DNA of 64,000 bases from Chitinophaga sp. MM2321 (GCF_964033635.1 NZ_OZ035533.1:5675001-5739000), one strand, 5' to 3'. Shown: positions 52,627 through 62,427, counted from the stretch's first letter. The notes: generated from the letters alone by a model not told the origin. A program made the numbers and translations.

Positions 52627-54324
52627 TTACTCCCATCCAGGGTTCTGTCCCAGGTCAGGGTTCCGCTGAAATTGTGTTAATGGTACAGGCCACAGATAAT
52701 TTTTCGGATCTGTAAACCGCCTGTTGGTATTTACGATCATATATCCATTTGCATCCACTGGAACACTGGCTACATATGGCTGCATGTACGTAGGAATGAA
52801 AGCTTTCTTCATGCCTTTCACATCTGCGGCCAGCAGGCTGCCTTCTTTCCAGCGCAACAGATCAAAATAACGTTGTCCTTCCAATGCCAGTTCTACCCTG
52901 CGTTCGCGGCGTATCTCCTGCCGGAGGTCCATACCCCAGGTTGCCAGCTCTGTTATGATCATATGATGCATACCAACCCTGTCGCGCAGTTTATTGATCG
53001 TCATATCCAGATCTCCCTGTGTGAGTTTACCCTGCATCTCGCGGGCTTCTGCATAGTTCAGCAATACTTCTGCATAGCGCATGATATGCACATCGTTCGG
53101 GTCCTTGTTGTAAGTAGCTACGGCGGATACCTGTACATATTTGGTAAAGTAATAACCGGTAGCAGTTACACAACCTTTTTTATCTGAATTAAATTTAGGC
53201 AGGTTGTAGATATCCGAAGGACTTGCATCTGCATCTCCATCATCTTTTCCACCCCAGGTACTACCCGGCGCCAGTACGGTTTGTGACAAACGGGGGTCCC
53301 GGTTTTTGAACACATCACCATAAGCTGTTTGTGCATCTTCGTTGTATAAAGATGATTTTTCAATAGGCTTACCATCTGTACACAAATAGGCATCCATCAG
53401 GGATTTGGTAGGATTAAAGCGTGCTGTCTGATCCGGCACCTGGCTCTCACGGCTCATGTTATGCATCGATACATCTATCAGGTACAACCTGGCCAGTATC
53501 GTTTCCTTATTGGCGCCTCCGGCCAGTTTACCTTTTTGTGTAAACAGGTCGTTATAACATTTGTCGGGGCCGCCGGCGGTATACAGCTGATAAGTATTCA
53601 GGTCCATAACGGCTTTGGCTGCAGCTTCTGCTACATCATACCTGCCGTAGAAAAGTGCTATCCGCGATTTCCAGCCCAGTGCTGCGCCTTTGGTAATGCG
53701 GCCCAGGTCTGCGGAGGTATAAGATACCGGCAATTCAGCAGCAGCAGAATCCAGTTGCTGCAGTATAAAATCAACCACCTGCGCACGTGGGGAACGTGGG
53801 CCATATACCTGGTCATCACCGATGTTCAGCGTATTAGTGATCAGGGGTACATCTCCAAAGAAAAAACTGATATAGCTATACAGGAACGCGCGCAGAAATC
53901 TTACTTCTCCCGCAAACTGGTCCATAGTGCCCTGTTTGATCCCCTGCGCTTTCTGGTAATTCTCCAGGAAGTGATTACAACGGCGGATGCCTTTATACTG
54001 GGCTACCCATTCTGAATTTAAAGTACCGGTGGTAAAATCATAATTACCCGTAGAAATAGCCAGGTAGTCAGACATGGGTGGGTAGATCGTATTATCTCCC
54101 AGATTCTCCATATCTATCACATTCTTGCCTTTCAGGTAATCATAGCAGGCGTTCACCGCCAACTTCAATTGTCCCTCTGTTTTCCAGAATTCCTCGTTTG
54201 GAACAGCATCCAATGCACTACGGTTCAGGAAATCCTTTGAACAACCGAACAGGCAACAGACGAATGCACCTGTTATGCTCCATATTGCTATGCGTGTAAA
54301 ACGGAATGTATGCTTTTGCTGCAT
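52627..54324 (-). CDS. SusD/RagB-family nutrient-binding outer membrane lipoprotein
   Basis: 565 aa with signal and lipobox LFGC (about residue 28), then the SusD pattern: FLNRSALDAVPNEEFWKTEGQLKLAVNACYDYL, YKGIRRCNHFLENYQKA, and the C-terminal RRERRVELALEGQRYFDLLRW and NYLWPVPLTQF. SusD proteins sit on the cell surface and hand ligands to the SusC channel encoded 8 bp upstream. The ligand cannot be told. It is followed by the phosphatase-fold gene after 78 bp with an intervening 13-bp inverted repeat (TTAAAGCCTGTAGT) around 52556-52612. Confidence 0.94.
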   Translation of the reverse strand: MQQKHTFRFTRIAIWSITGAFVCCLFGCSKDFLNRSALDAVPNEEFWKTEGQLKLAVNACYDYLKGKNVIDMENLGDNTIYPPMSDYLAISTGNYDFTTGTLNSEWVAQYKGIRRCNHFLENYQKAQGIKQGTMDQFAGEVRFLRAFLYSYISFFFGDVPLITNTLNIGDDQVYGPRSPRAQVVDFILQQLDSAAAELPVSYTSADLGRITKGAALGWKSRIALFYGRYDVAEAAAKAVMDLNTYQLYTAGGPDKCYNDLFTQKGKLAGGANKETILARLYLIDVSMHNMSRESQVPDQTARFNPTKSLMDAYLCTDGKPIEKSSLYNEDAQTAYGDVFKNRDPRLSQTVLAPGSTWGGKDDGDADASPSDIYNLPKFNSDKKGCVTATGYYFTKYVQVSAVATYNKDPNDVHIMRYAEVLLNYAEAREMQGKLTQGDLDMTINKLRDRVGMHHMIITELATWGMDLRQEIRRERRVELALEGQRYFDLLRWKEGSLLAADVKGMKKAFIPTYMQPYVASVPVDANGYMIVNTNRRFTDPKNYLWPVPLTQFQRNPDLGQNPGWE

Positions 54325-54332
54325 GGCATTGA

Positions 54333-57300
54333 TTATTTAAAGTTAATGTTAAGACCGAAAACGATCGTTTTCACCTGCGGATATGTTCCTCCACTGCTGG
54401 TCACTGTTTCCGGATCATATGCATAAAAGAAGTTTGTTTTTGTAAACAGGTTGTCCGCAGAAACATAGGCCCTCAACTGTTGCATGCGCAATTTGCTGGT
54501 CCATTTGTACGGCAACGTATAGCCGATCTGTATGTTCTTTAACCGCAGATAAGCGGCATCCTGCAACCAGTAGTCAGACATGCGTGCGGTGGTGTTGCGT
54601 GTATCCAGGTATGTGAAACGGGGATACCATGCATTGGGATTTTCCGGCGTCCAGTGATCACGGTGTACTTCCTGCGGATATGATCCATAAGCCTGGAAAG
54701 TGTGTATACCAATACTGCTTATATAACCATTGCCTTTACCAACTCCCTGCAGGAAGAAAGAGAAATCGATATTCTTCCAGCCGAAATTACCTCTGAGTGA
54801 ATACGTATAACGCGGAAAGGCGTCACCGATCACTGTACGGTCCTTATCAGCAGTTACTTTACCATCTCCATCCAGATCGCGGTACCTGACATCGCCGGGA
54901 CCTACTTTACCTTTATCAGCATCAAAAATGGGGAAGTTAGGTATGAGCTTTCCGGTAGTTGGGTCTTTGGTGAAATCATCTTCCTGTGCCAGTCCATCAG
55001 TTTTGTAGCCATAGAAAGCATTGATAGGATATCCTATCTGTAAAATCCTGTCGCCAAGCACTGGTGGGGCACCACCCAGGTTCAGTACTTTGTTTCTTAC
55101 ATCAGACAGCTGCGCCGTAAAACCATATGTGAAATCACTAACATGGTCTGTCCAGCCCAGGCTTATTTCCCATCCTTTATTTGACACATCGCCGGCATTC
55201 TGATCGGGCACTTCAAGTCCCAACACATCCGGCTGCGGTACTTTCAGTTGTATATCCATTGTTTGCTTGTCAAACCAGTCACCACTGAAAGTAAGGCGGT
55301 TATTAAGAAAAGCCAGGTCTACACCGATGTTCAGCATATTTACTTTTTCCCAGCGAAGCAAAGGATTTGACAGGTTGGTTTGTGCCATACCTCTTGTCAG
55401 TATATTTCCGATGGGCATTGTACCAACACCTGTGAGCACCTGCATGTATGGATACCATTCCGAGTATGCCGTTCCATCTGCGCCATATTGGTTTCCAAGG
55501 CTTCCATAAGAAGCGCGCAGTTTACCTTCATTCAGCCATCTTGCAATACCGCTGTTCTTCATAAATTCCTCCTGGGTAAACCGCCAGCCCGCAGAAGCTG
55601 AAGGGAAAGTCCCGTAACGCAGGTCTGGTGAATACCTGGAAGAACCATCGTAGCGGAAGTTAAGCTCCAGCAAATATTTATCGTTGAAAGCATAATTCAA
55701 ACGACCGAACCAGGAACGTAAAGCATACTGGTAGCCGTCTCCGCTAGCATTTGGATTATCAGATCCCAGGTTAAAAACCGGTACATCATCACTGGGAAAA
55801 TTCTGTTTACTGGCTGCCCATGATTCATACCTGTAAGATTCCTGTTGATAGCCCAGCAACACTTTAAAATCATGTTTTTGCAGGGTAAGATCATAATTGA
55901 GTAATCCCGACAGATTTTCCATCCGGCTCATATAATCACGCATTTCAAGACTGTTGCTGGTAGCATTGGAATACCAGAAGGAACCGGAATCCGGGTAGTA
56001 ATAATCTATTTTCCTGCTAAAAGTAGAACGGCGCTGGTTAATGATATTGGTTCCGTATTGTCCTGTGAAGTCCAGGTTTTTCAATATGTGGAACTTGGCA
56101 GACAGGTTGCCGGTTACTTCCTGCGATTTAAAATTGTTGTAACCTCCATCAGTAGCTATGGCTACGGGGTTGCTGGAACCGCCGCCATAGCCCCATTCAC
56201 CATTTGTAAATTTCACCGGATTCAGTGGCGACATGGTAAGCGAAGTATATATAGGTCCGGAAGAAGCATCTGTTCCTCCTGCCGGTTGATTCTGCGAACG
56301 ATCTATGTATCCGAAATTACCATCAAGGTCTACTACATCAAACAGACGGAATGCATTCATGCGTACACGCACATTATTCCGCAGTGCATTATACTGATCG
56401 CCAACTACCAGCCCTTTCTGATCCTGCCGTCCGTAAGACAGGTAATAGGCCATGTCTTTTGTACCACCGTTCAGGCTGAGCGTATGTTCCTGCTGCGGCG
56501 CATAATCCTTGAACAAAGTTTTCGGCCAGTTGGTATTGGCAAAATAGTCGGGGTCTGTACCATCCTTTACTTTCTGAATATCTGCGTCTGTATATGTTTC
56601 CGGCAGGCCGGCATTTCGCTGGGCTTCATTCAGCATGCCCATGTATTCAGCAGATCCCACCATTTTTGGTAGTGCATATGGTTTCTGAACACCGAAATAT
56701 CCATTGTAGCTGACGGTTGGTTTCTGATTCTGCTTACCTTTCTTGGTTGTTACCAGTATCACTCCGTTAGCCGCGCGTGAACCATAGATAGCGGCTGATG
56801 CAGCATCCTTCAATACAGAAACACTTTCTACATCGGCAGGATTCAGATAGTTGATATCACCGGGTACACCATCGATTAATATAAAAGGGTTTGCATTATT
56901 TGTTGTACCGGTTCCACGGATACGCAACGTTGCGCCGGAAGCTCCGGGAAAACCCGTATTGCTCACCGCTGTAAGACCCGGCATTAATCCCTGCAATGCG
57001 GAAGACATAGACGTTACGGGTCTGTTGGCCAGTTCTTTTTCACCAACCATACTTACCGCTCCTGTCAGGTTCACTTTTTTCTGGGTGCCATATCCTACTA
57101 CCACTACCTGGTTCAACTGACGGGTATCTTCACTCAGCATCACGTCTATCTGCTGGCCCGTTACAGGCACTTCCTTTGGCAGATACCCAATGTAAGAGAA
57201 TACCAACACAGCATCATTGCCCGGTACGTTGATCTCAAATTTTCCATCTGCATTTGTAACAGCACCGCTTCCGGTTCCTTTCACCGTTACTGTTACACCA

Positions 57301-57845
57301 GGCAACTGCACACCACCGGCACCTCTTACGGTACCTTTTACCCGCATCACCTGTATCCTGTTCCAGCTACGGTTATCAAACGTGGTGCTTTTCAGTGCGT
57401 TGATACTTTGGCCAAGCGGCCGCAACTCATCCGCATCATTCGCATCTTCTTTTTTATCGGCGGGAACCCGCTCCTCTCCTTCATTACCGGAGGAAATAGC
57501 AAACTGTTGTTCTGTGATCTGCTTCAGATCAAGACCATAGGGCCGGATCACAGAGAGCAGAGAATTGACAAACATTTTACCCTTGAAGTTCTCACTACCC
57601 GGATTAATTTTCAATTGCAACAACTCTGATTTACAGATAAAACTTACGTCATGCTGCTTCTCTATGTCTTTCAATATCTCTCCCAATGTTTGCACTTGTT
57701 TCCGCTTTGTCTGGTAAGCGAAAGCATCGTGTGTGGCGGTGCCGGCCGACGCCAGGTCCTGCGCATGGACCAGGGGCCCAATCAGGCAGGTAGCGCATAA
57801 CAATGCGCATCTGCTCAGCATTTTAAAAGGTACATTTGTCAGCAT
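54333..57845 (-). CDS. SusC/RagA TonB-dependent outer membrane transporter with STN domain
   Basis: 1170 aa. Signal peptide to VHAQD, an STN domain (about 50-115, EILKDIEKQHDVSFICKSE), which contacts the FecR anti-sigma factor, a carboxypeptidase-regulatory-like domain (about 168-255, VKGTVRGAGGVQLPGVTV), the plug with VVVVGYGTQKK...LTGAVS and ILIDGVPGDINYLNPADVES, and a 22-strand barrel ending VFGLNINFK. It imports an oligomer too large for porins using TonB energy. The presence of STN, FecR and the ECF sigma upstream predicts ligand-induced expression by trans-envelope signalling. Confidence 0.96.
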   Translation of the reverse strand: MLTNVPFKMLSRCALLCATCLIGPLVHAQDLASAGTATHDAFAYQTKRKQVQTLGEILKDIEKQHDVSFICKSELLQLKINPGSENFKGKMFVNSLLSVIRPYGLDLKQITEQQFAISSGNEGEERVPADKKEDANDADELRPLGQSINALKSTTFDNRSWNRIQVMRVKGTVRGAGGVQLPGVTVTVKGTGSGAVTNADGKFEINVPGNDAVLVFSYIGYLPKEVPVTGQQIDVMLSEDTRQLNQVVVVGYGTQKKVNLTGAVSMVGEKELANRPVTSMSSALQGLMPGLTAVSNTGFPGASGATLRIRGTGTTNNANPFILIDGVPGDINYLNPADVESVSVLKDAASAAIYGSRAANGVILVTTKKGKQNQKPTVSYNGYFGVQKPYALPKMVGSAEYMGMLNEAQRNAGLPETYTDADIQKVKDGTDPDYFANTNWPKTLFKDYAPQQEHTLSLNGGTKDMAYYLSYGRQDQKGLVVGDQYNALRNNVRVRMNAFRLFDVVDLDGNFGYIDRSQNQPAGGTDASSGPIYTSLTMSPLNPVKFTNGEWGYGGGSSNPVAIATDGGYNNFKSQEVTGNLSAKFHILKNLDFTGQYGTNIINQRRSTFSRKIDYYYPDSGSFWYSNATSNSLEMRDYMSRMENLSGLLNYDLTLQKHDFKVLLGYQQESYRYESWAASKQNFPSDDVPVFNLGSDNPNASGDGYQYALRSWFGRLNYAFNDKYLLELNFRYDGSSRYSPDLRYGTFPSASAGWRFTQEEFMKNSGIARWLNEGKLRASYGSLGNQYGADGTAYSEWYPYMQVLTGVGTMPIGNILTRGMAQTNLSNPLLRWEKVNMLNIGVDLAFLNNRLTFSGDWFDKQTMDIQLKVPQPDVLGLEVPDQNAGDVSNKGWEISLGWTDHVSDFTYGFTAQLSDVRNKVLNLGGAPPVLGDRILQIGYPINAFYGYKTDGLAQEDDFTKDPTTGKLIPNFPIFDADKGKVGPGDVRYRDLDGDGKVTADKDRTVIGDAFPRYTYSLRGNFGWKNIDFSFFLQGVGKGNGYISSIGIHTFQAYGSYPQEVHRDHWTPENPNAWYPRFTYLDTRNTTARMSDYWLQDAAYLRLKNIQIGYTLPYKWTSKLRMQQLRAYVSADNLFTKTNFFYAYDPETVTSSGGTYPQVKTIVFGLNINFK

Positions 57846-57856
57846 ACCAGGAAATT

Positions 57857-58894
57857 TTATTTTTTTATTTTTGGTTGAATAAAAAGTGTATCTGCGTGTT
57901 TTTCAATTTTTGCGTTCAGTGTGAATGCCAGTGTTTCGAGTAAAAGTTTTTCATCCTTTACGCGCAGGCCACCGGATAGTTCCTGCTTCGCCAGTTTATC
58001 GCTGCTGATCTTAACAGGGTATCCATAAACATCTTCTATGTAAGCAGCTATTTCTTTCAGTGTTACATTCTTCAGCATATGTCCCTCTTCTTTCCAGTCG
58101 GCATACAGGTCTGCATTTACCCGTTTCTTTATCACCTTGTTGTTGCGGGCGGAGTATTGAACAAAATCGCCGGGATTGAGGTAAACCGGTTGTTCTGGCA
58201 GATCGCTGAACCTGATTTTTATTTTACCGGTATTCAATGTTACATTGGTGAATGTCTGCCCTTCTCTCACATTGAAAGAAGTACCCAGTACATCAATATC
58301 CATTTTCCCGCTATGTACTATAAAAGCCCGTGCAGCCTGCTTTCCGGCGGCTACCGGTTTGATATCAAAAAAGGCTTCGCCTTTCAGCCATACTTCACGC
58401 GCTCCGGCTTGCTCCCAGCTGCTACTAAATGATATTTCCGCATTGGCATTCAGAAGTACAACAGAGCTATCCGGCAACCATACTTTGCGCACTTCATGCG
58501 TCAATCCGCTATACTGGATCATAGCAGGCGCTTTCTTCCAGAACTGTTGTCCGGCCAATGCCATGCAGCCCGCCAACACTGCAGCGGCGGCCCACCACCA
58601 TATTTTGCGGATATTCCCTTTTTCAGGAACAGCTTCCATTACCGAAATCCTTTCCAGGCTTCGTTTTAACGAGGCCTGTACCATATCCGGTGCAGGTAAA
58701 TTTTCCACGAAATATAATTGCCGGAGAAAAGCACGTGCATTATCTATCTGCTGTTGCTGATGCTGATGTGTACTTATCCAAGCCTGCCAGAATGCATTAC
58801 TTTCCTCGTCAGGGAATCTTACCCATTGCAGGAAATATCCATCCGTAATAAAATCATTGGTATTGTAGCGATCGTAGTCTTTTGGTTGCTCCAT
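57857..58894 (-). CDS. FecR-family anti-sigma factor
   Basis: 345 aa. Cytosolic N-terminal part, a membrane span at about 87-105 (WWWAAAAVLAGCMALAG), FecR domain (about 120-225, VRKVWLPDSSVVLLNANAEISF, AFIVHSGKMDIDVLGTSFNV) and a C-terminal DUF4974-type domain ending with KIEKHADTLFIQP. It binds the sigma factor encoded 90 bp upstream and receives the signal from the STN domain of the transporter encoded 11 bp downstream. Confidence 0.94.
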   Translation of the reverse strand: MEQPKDYDRYNTNDFITDGYFLQWVRFPDEESNAFWQAWISTHQHQQQQIDNARAFLRQLYFVENLPAPDMVQASLKRSLERISVMEAVPEKGNIRKIWWWAAAAVLAGCMALAGQQFWKKAPAMIQYSGLTHEVRKVWLPDSSVVLLNANAEISFSSSWEQAGAREVWLKGEAFFDIKPVAAGKQAARAFIVHSGKMDIDVLGTSFNVREGQTFTNVTLNTGKIKIRFSDLPEQPVYLNPGDFVQYSARNNKVIKKRVNADLYADWKEEGHMLKNVTLKEIAAYIEDVYGYPVKISSDKLAKQELSGGLRVKDEKLLLETLAFTLNAKIEKHADTLFIQPKIKK

Positions 58895-58984
58895 TTTCGG
58901 TTATTACAATTACAGGAGCAACGGACAATTGATTTTACCCCATGGGAAGTAAAAAAAATTAAAAATTTATTTTGAGATGTGTGA

Positions 58985-59629
58985 TTAATGAGAACTGATC
59001 AGCATTGCCAGCTCCAGACTGCCCACTGCGGCCACTAATGCAGTGAGTGTAAGCAGGGCGTTTACCAGGGGCTTGCTATTGTATGCTTCACGCAATACAA
59101 CAATTGCGCGGGCTACCAGCTTATAGGTTGCTTTTACAGTGATGTTGAGGATCTGGGCAATATCCTCATAACTCATGTTCTCATAGAAACGGAAGAACAC
59201 CGCTTCTTTTTGCCGGGGAGTTAAGTTTAACATGGCATTCCGCAGCACGGACAATTGTTCCTGTTGTGTTTCCATTGCCACCTGCTGCTGTTCTGCAGAG
59301 ATTTCCAGTGCAAAGGAATAACCGTCTGCCGCAAGCAGTTCTTCCTGCATTTTTTTATGCCGGGAAAGTACGCGTAATAAGTGATGCCGGAAAGATACAA
59401 ACAGGTAGCTCTTTAATTCCCTGACGCCTGCCAGTTTTGCCCTGTTTGTCCAGAACAACATGAAAATTTCCTGTATGCTGTCCTCTACAAAGTTGGTATC
59501 TGCTGTAAACTTACAGCCATAATTAAATAACCGGGGATAATACAATTTGTAAATATGCGCATAAGCATCTTTATCACCCGCTTTACAAGCATCCCAAATA
59601 GCTGGACCTATATGTTGTTCCTCCTGCAT
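58985..59629 (-). CDS. ECF RNA polymerase sigma factor (Bacteroides expansion type)
   Basis: 214 aa. Region 2 runs from YAHIYKLYYPRLFNYGCKF to IQEIFMLFWTNRAKLAG, and region 4 has LTPRQKEAVFFRFYENMSYEDIAQILNITVKATYKLV. The C terminus carries a hydrophobic stretch (LVNALLTLTALVAAVGSLELAM), which could pin it to the membrane and the FecR protein. Sigma, FecR and SusC are in the order expected for substrate-induced loci. A -7-like TAATTTTG at 59652-59659 lies just upstream. Confidence 0.93.
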   Translation of the reverse strand: MQEEQHIGPAIWDACKAGDKDAYAHIYKLYYPRLFNYGCKFTADTNFVEDSIQEIFMLFWTNRAKLAGVRELKSYLFVSFRHHLLRVLSRHKKMQEELLAADGYSFALEISAEQQQVAMETQQEQLSVLRNAMLNLTPRQKEAVFFRFYENMSYEDIAQILNITVKATYKLVARAIVVLREAYNSKPLVNALLTLTALVAAVGSLELAMLISSH

Positions 59630-59790
59630 TATAATATTAATCCGGAAAACACAAAATTACTGAAATCGATTTAGCCGTTATGTTATCTTACTATAAAGAG
59701 AATTCCTCTCCGGGTGTGAATACCTGTCGTGTGATTTTATAAAGCACTGCCTTCCTGCGCTCAAACTAATAAAAAAAATGCTTAACGCAA

Positions 59791-59820
59791 AATGCCTGAC
59801 CAATAGCAGCATCAGGCATT
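59791..59820 (-). terminator. Terminator of the S41 peptidase gene
   Basis: 9-bp stem AATGCCTGA/TCAGGCATT with 12-nt loop, followed by TTTTGCG and, further on, a T8 run on the minus strand. It lies 6 bp after the peptidase stop. Confidence 0.72.
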
Positions 59821-59825
59821 CAACA

Positions 59826-61490
59826 TTATTTGAGCAGCTGCCGGTACCGTTCAGGTGAATGCAGTACCTGTATGGCTTCATTTACCTCATTATCCCATAC
59901 AAGCGACTTCCGGATGCGGCCTTGCTGCGCGTAATAGCGGTTAGTAATTTCTTCTTCCAGCAAGCGTTTGATCTCTGTTTTATTTTTTAGCAGGTCCTGC
60001 TTTTTGTCGTGTTTCATTTTTTGTTCCAGCGTTTCCAGCTCCTTGGCTACTGCGTCAAAATATTTTTCTTTTTTAGCGGTGGTTTTGAAGGTTTCCAGGG
60101 CGTCTTCGCTGCGGGTTTTGTAGCTGTAATCCTTGTTGTCGAGATAACGTTCAAAGTCGGAAAATTCTTCATCAGACAGCGAGAATGCTGCCGCAGGCGC
60201 TATTTTCGGATGACTATAATAATAGTTGGTAGCGTAGTCGAAGATGAATTGTTTACGGATCAGGGTAATGGCTACCTGGCTGATGAAAGTAGGATCTACT
60301 TTATCATCCGGTTCAATGCCACCACCGTCTTTTACAGCGCGGCCGCCTTGTGTGGTAAACGATTTGCGGAGAGAATCCGGAACATAGTCCACGCTGCCGT
60401 CGTCATTACGATGCGAGTAGTCTATTGCCTGGATACAGCGTCCGCTGGGTGTATAATATTTGGCTGTGGTTACTTTCAGCTTGGTGTTGTAGGGGAGCTG
60501 ACGGGTTGTTTGCACCAGTCCTTTACCATAGGAGCGTTGCCCTATTACCAGTCCGCGATCCAGGTCCTGTACGGCGCCGGCCACTATTTCGGAGGCAGAG
60601 GCAGAGGAATGATTGGTTAACACTGCGAGTGGGATATGTACATCCGCAGGCATTTCGCTGGTTTCGTAATTACGGTCCCAGTTCTTTACTTTCCCTTTGG
60701 TGCTGACGATCAGTTTATTTTTGTCTACGAAGATATTGGCTACTACCACCGCTTCATCCAGCAGACCGCCGGGATTGCCGCGCAGATCGAGGATAATGCC
60801 TTTCATAGCCGGGGTGCTTTGTTTCAGTTGCTGGAAGGCTGCGCGTACCATGGAACCGCTGTTTTCGGTAAACTGTGTCATCCTGATATACCCGATATCA
60901 TTCGCCAGTATGCCGGAATAGCTCACTGCTCTTACATTAATCTCTTCACGGACGATCTTTTTTGGTGTTTCCTTACCGGTCACAGGATTACGGAATACCA
61001 TATCCAGCGGGGTGCCGGGAGCGCCTTTCAGTATTTTGCTGATGTCTTCCTGTGGTGTAGCTTTTACTGACTTCCCTTCCATGCTAACAATGATATCGCC
61101 TGGTTTTACGCCGGCTTTATCCATGGGGCTTCCTTCATATACATCTGTGATGACGGTCCATTCGCCGCTTTTATTGATAGAAGCGCCTACGCCACCATAT
61201 TTGCCGGTAGCCATGAACTTAAGGTCGTCCAGGTTCTCTTCGGAAACGAAGTCCGTAAAAGGGTCTGTTTCTTCGAGGATGGCTTCAATGCCTTTATGGA
61301 TTACTTTTTCAGGCGGCAGGTCATCCACGTAATAAGTATTCAGTTCGCGGTAGAAGGCAGCGAAAATATCCAGGTTCTTGGCGATCTGGAAATATTTATC
61401 GCTTTCATTGAAAGCGAAGATGCCACTGGCGGTGATCAGCAACAGCAGGGCTGCTACCAGCTTCTTTCTTTTATTAAAAAACGCGCGCAT
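59826..61490 (-). CDS. C-terminal processing peptidase, S41 family
   Basis: 554 aa. One N-terminal membrane span (LVAALLLLITASGIFAF), a PDZ domain (about 97-180: GGVGASINKSGEWTVITDVYEGSP, AGVKPGDIIVSMEGKSV), and the S41 protease core with DLRGNPGG, the nucleophile Ser in NHSSASASE (293-301) and the catalytic Lys in YGKGLVQT (K323). The Arg-rich C-terminal tail has a predicted coiled coil. It trims C-terminal ends of periplasmic proteins. It is 48 bp from yidD and read in the same direction. Confidence 0.94.
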   Translation of the reverse strand: MRAFFNKRKKLVAALLLLITASGIFAFNESDKYFQIAKNLDIFAAFYRELNTYYVDDLPPEKVIHKGIEAILEETDPFTDFVSEENLDDLKFMATGKYGGVGASINKSGEWTVITDVYEGSPMDKAGVKPGDIIVSMEGKSVKATPQEDISKILKGAPGTPLDMVFRNPVTGKETPKKIVREEINVRAVSYSGILANDIGYIRMTQFTENSGSMVRAAFQQLKQSTPAMKGIILDLRGNPGGLLDEAVVVANIFVDKNKLIVSTKGKVKNWDRNYETSEMPADVHIPLAVLTNHSSASASEIVAGAVQDLDRGLVIGQRSYGKGLVQTTRQLPYNTKLKVTTAKYYTPSGRCIQAIDYSHRNDDGSVDYVPDSLRKSFTTQGGRAVKDGGGIEPDDKVDPTFISQVAITLIRKQFIFDYATNYYYSHPKIAPAAAFSLSDEEFSDFERYLDNKDYSYKTRSEDALETFKTTAKKEKYFDAVAKELETLEQKMKHDKKQDLLKNKTEIKRLLEEEITNRYYAQQGRIRKSLVWDNEVNEAIQVLHSPERYRQLLK

Positions 61491-61538
61491 GCAGAGAATG
61501 TATAAAGTGAATGATTTTATTCGTTGGCAAAAAGTGCA

Positions 61539-61769
61539 TCAAGGCACCGGATCATAGCCATGTCCACCCCAGGGATGGCAGGACAAGATACGTTTTATGG
61601 TCAGATAGCCACCTTTGAAGATTCCGTATTTTTTAAATGCTTCCAGCCCATACTGCGAACAGGTGGGCGTGTACCGGCATTTACTGCCCAGTAAGGGCGA
61701 TATAAACCATTGATAAATTTTTATCAGGAGGATAAACGGATAACTCAACCAGCGCACAACACGTCTCAT
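61539..61769 (-). CDS. yidD: Membrane protein insertion efficiency factor YidD
   Basis: 76 aa. The family signature [20 protein letters not shown], then [24 protein letters not shown], is complete, and three Cys residues are kept. An amphipathic N-terminal helix places it at the inner membrane, where it helps YidC-dependent insertion. It follows rnpA in the order rpmH-rnpA-yidD that is widely conserved; yidC itself is not the next gene here, and an S41 peptidase follows instead. Confidence 0.96.
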   Translation of the reverse strand: MRRVVRWLSYPFILLIKIYQWFISPLLGSKCRYTPTCSQYGLEAFKKYGIFKGGYLTIKRILSCHPWGGHGYDPVP

Positions 61770-61862
61770 AAATAGCTTTTAGCGGTAAGCCCCAGCGGTT
61801 AGCCATCAGCTGTAAGTGGTTAGTTTATAATAAAAGTAACCGGTGATACTTGCTGCTAAAGG

Positions 61863-62255
61863 CTAATAGCTGTTCTTCAATTGCTTTAAAATTACCGAAA
61901 TTTTGGCTTGCAGGGTAGAAAAGTCTGCTATTTTTTTATCTGTATAGATGAGGAAAACAGCGAGTTGACGGGATTCTGCGTGGAGATGATCATATAATTC
62001 CTGCTTTTGCAGGCGCCAGGCTTCGCGGCTGAGGCGTTTGATGCGGTTACGGTCCGTTGCGTGGGGAAAGCGGCGTGTAGAGGCGCTAAAACCTATCTGC
62101 ACAGGAAACTTGTTTACTGGCAGCGTAGTCACTGGCATGTAAATGATACGGTATGGAAAAACAGAAAACGCTTTTCCTTCACGAAAAAGCGTTTCAATAA
62201 GTTTTCTGCTTTTTAACCTTTCTTCCTTTTTAAAAGAATAAGTTTTTATGGCAAT
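61863..62255 (-). CDS. rnpA: Ribonuclease P protein component, with apparent ATT start
   Basis: 130 aa if translation starts at ATT (62255). The core VQIGFSASTRRFPHATDRNRIKRLSREAWRL is the RnpA signature (RNRIKR motif). An internal ATG (62138) would remove about 39 residues, including the conserved FKKEERLKSRKLIETLF start of the fold. The in-frame sequence between the TGA upstream and this region holds no ATG, GTG or TTG; the codons AUU (62255) and AUA (62249) fall where the start is expected. A Shine-Dalgarno-like AGGAG lies 9 nt before the ATT. It is the protein subunit that helps RNase P RNA bind pre-tRNA. It is 16 bp behind rpmH. Confidence 0.86.
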   Translation of the reverse strand: MAIKTYSFKKEERLKSRKLIETLFREGKAFSVFPYRIIYMPVTTLPVNKFPVQIGFSASTRRFPHATDRNRIKRLSREAWRLQKQELYDHLHAESRQLAVFLIYTDKKIADFSTLQAKISVILKQLKNSY

Positions 62256-62264
62256 TGTATTTAG

Positions 62265-62269
62265 CTCCT
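62265..62269 (-). promoter_or_regulatory. Shine-Dalgarno-like AGGAG that supports the ATT start of rnpA
   Basis: Minus strand AGGAG with a 9-nt spacer to the ATT at 62255, within the short gap behind rpmH. Strong SD sites are rare in this window, which makes this one meaningful. Confidence 0.5.
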
Positions 62270-62271
62270 GA

Positions 62272-62427
62272 TTATTTCAGCTTACGTTCGTCAGAAACAG
62301 TCAGCTTCTTACGACCTTTTGCCCTGCGGGAAGCCAGTACCTTACGGCCGTTGGCAGTTTCCATTCTCTTTCTGAAGCCGTGAACGCTCTTTCTGCGTCT
62401 GTTATGCGGTTGAAAAGTACGTTTCAT
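62272..62427 (-). CDS. rpmH: 50S ribosomal protein L34
   Basis: 51 aa, too short for most gene callers, but the sequence [20 protein letters not shown], followed by [20 protein letters not shown], is unmistakable L34. It is part of the large ribosomal subunit. ATG at 62427, TAA at 62272. First gene of rpmH-rnpA-yidD, with a good promoter box at 62504-62511. Confidence 0.98.
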   Translation of the reverse strand: MKRTFQPHNRRRKSVHGFRKRMETANGRKVLASRRAKGRKKLTVSDERKLK

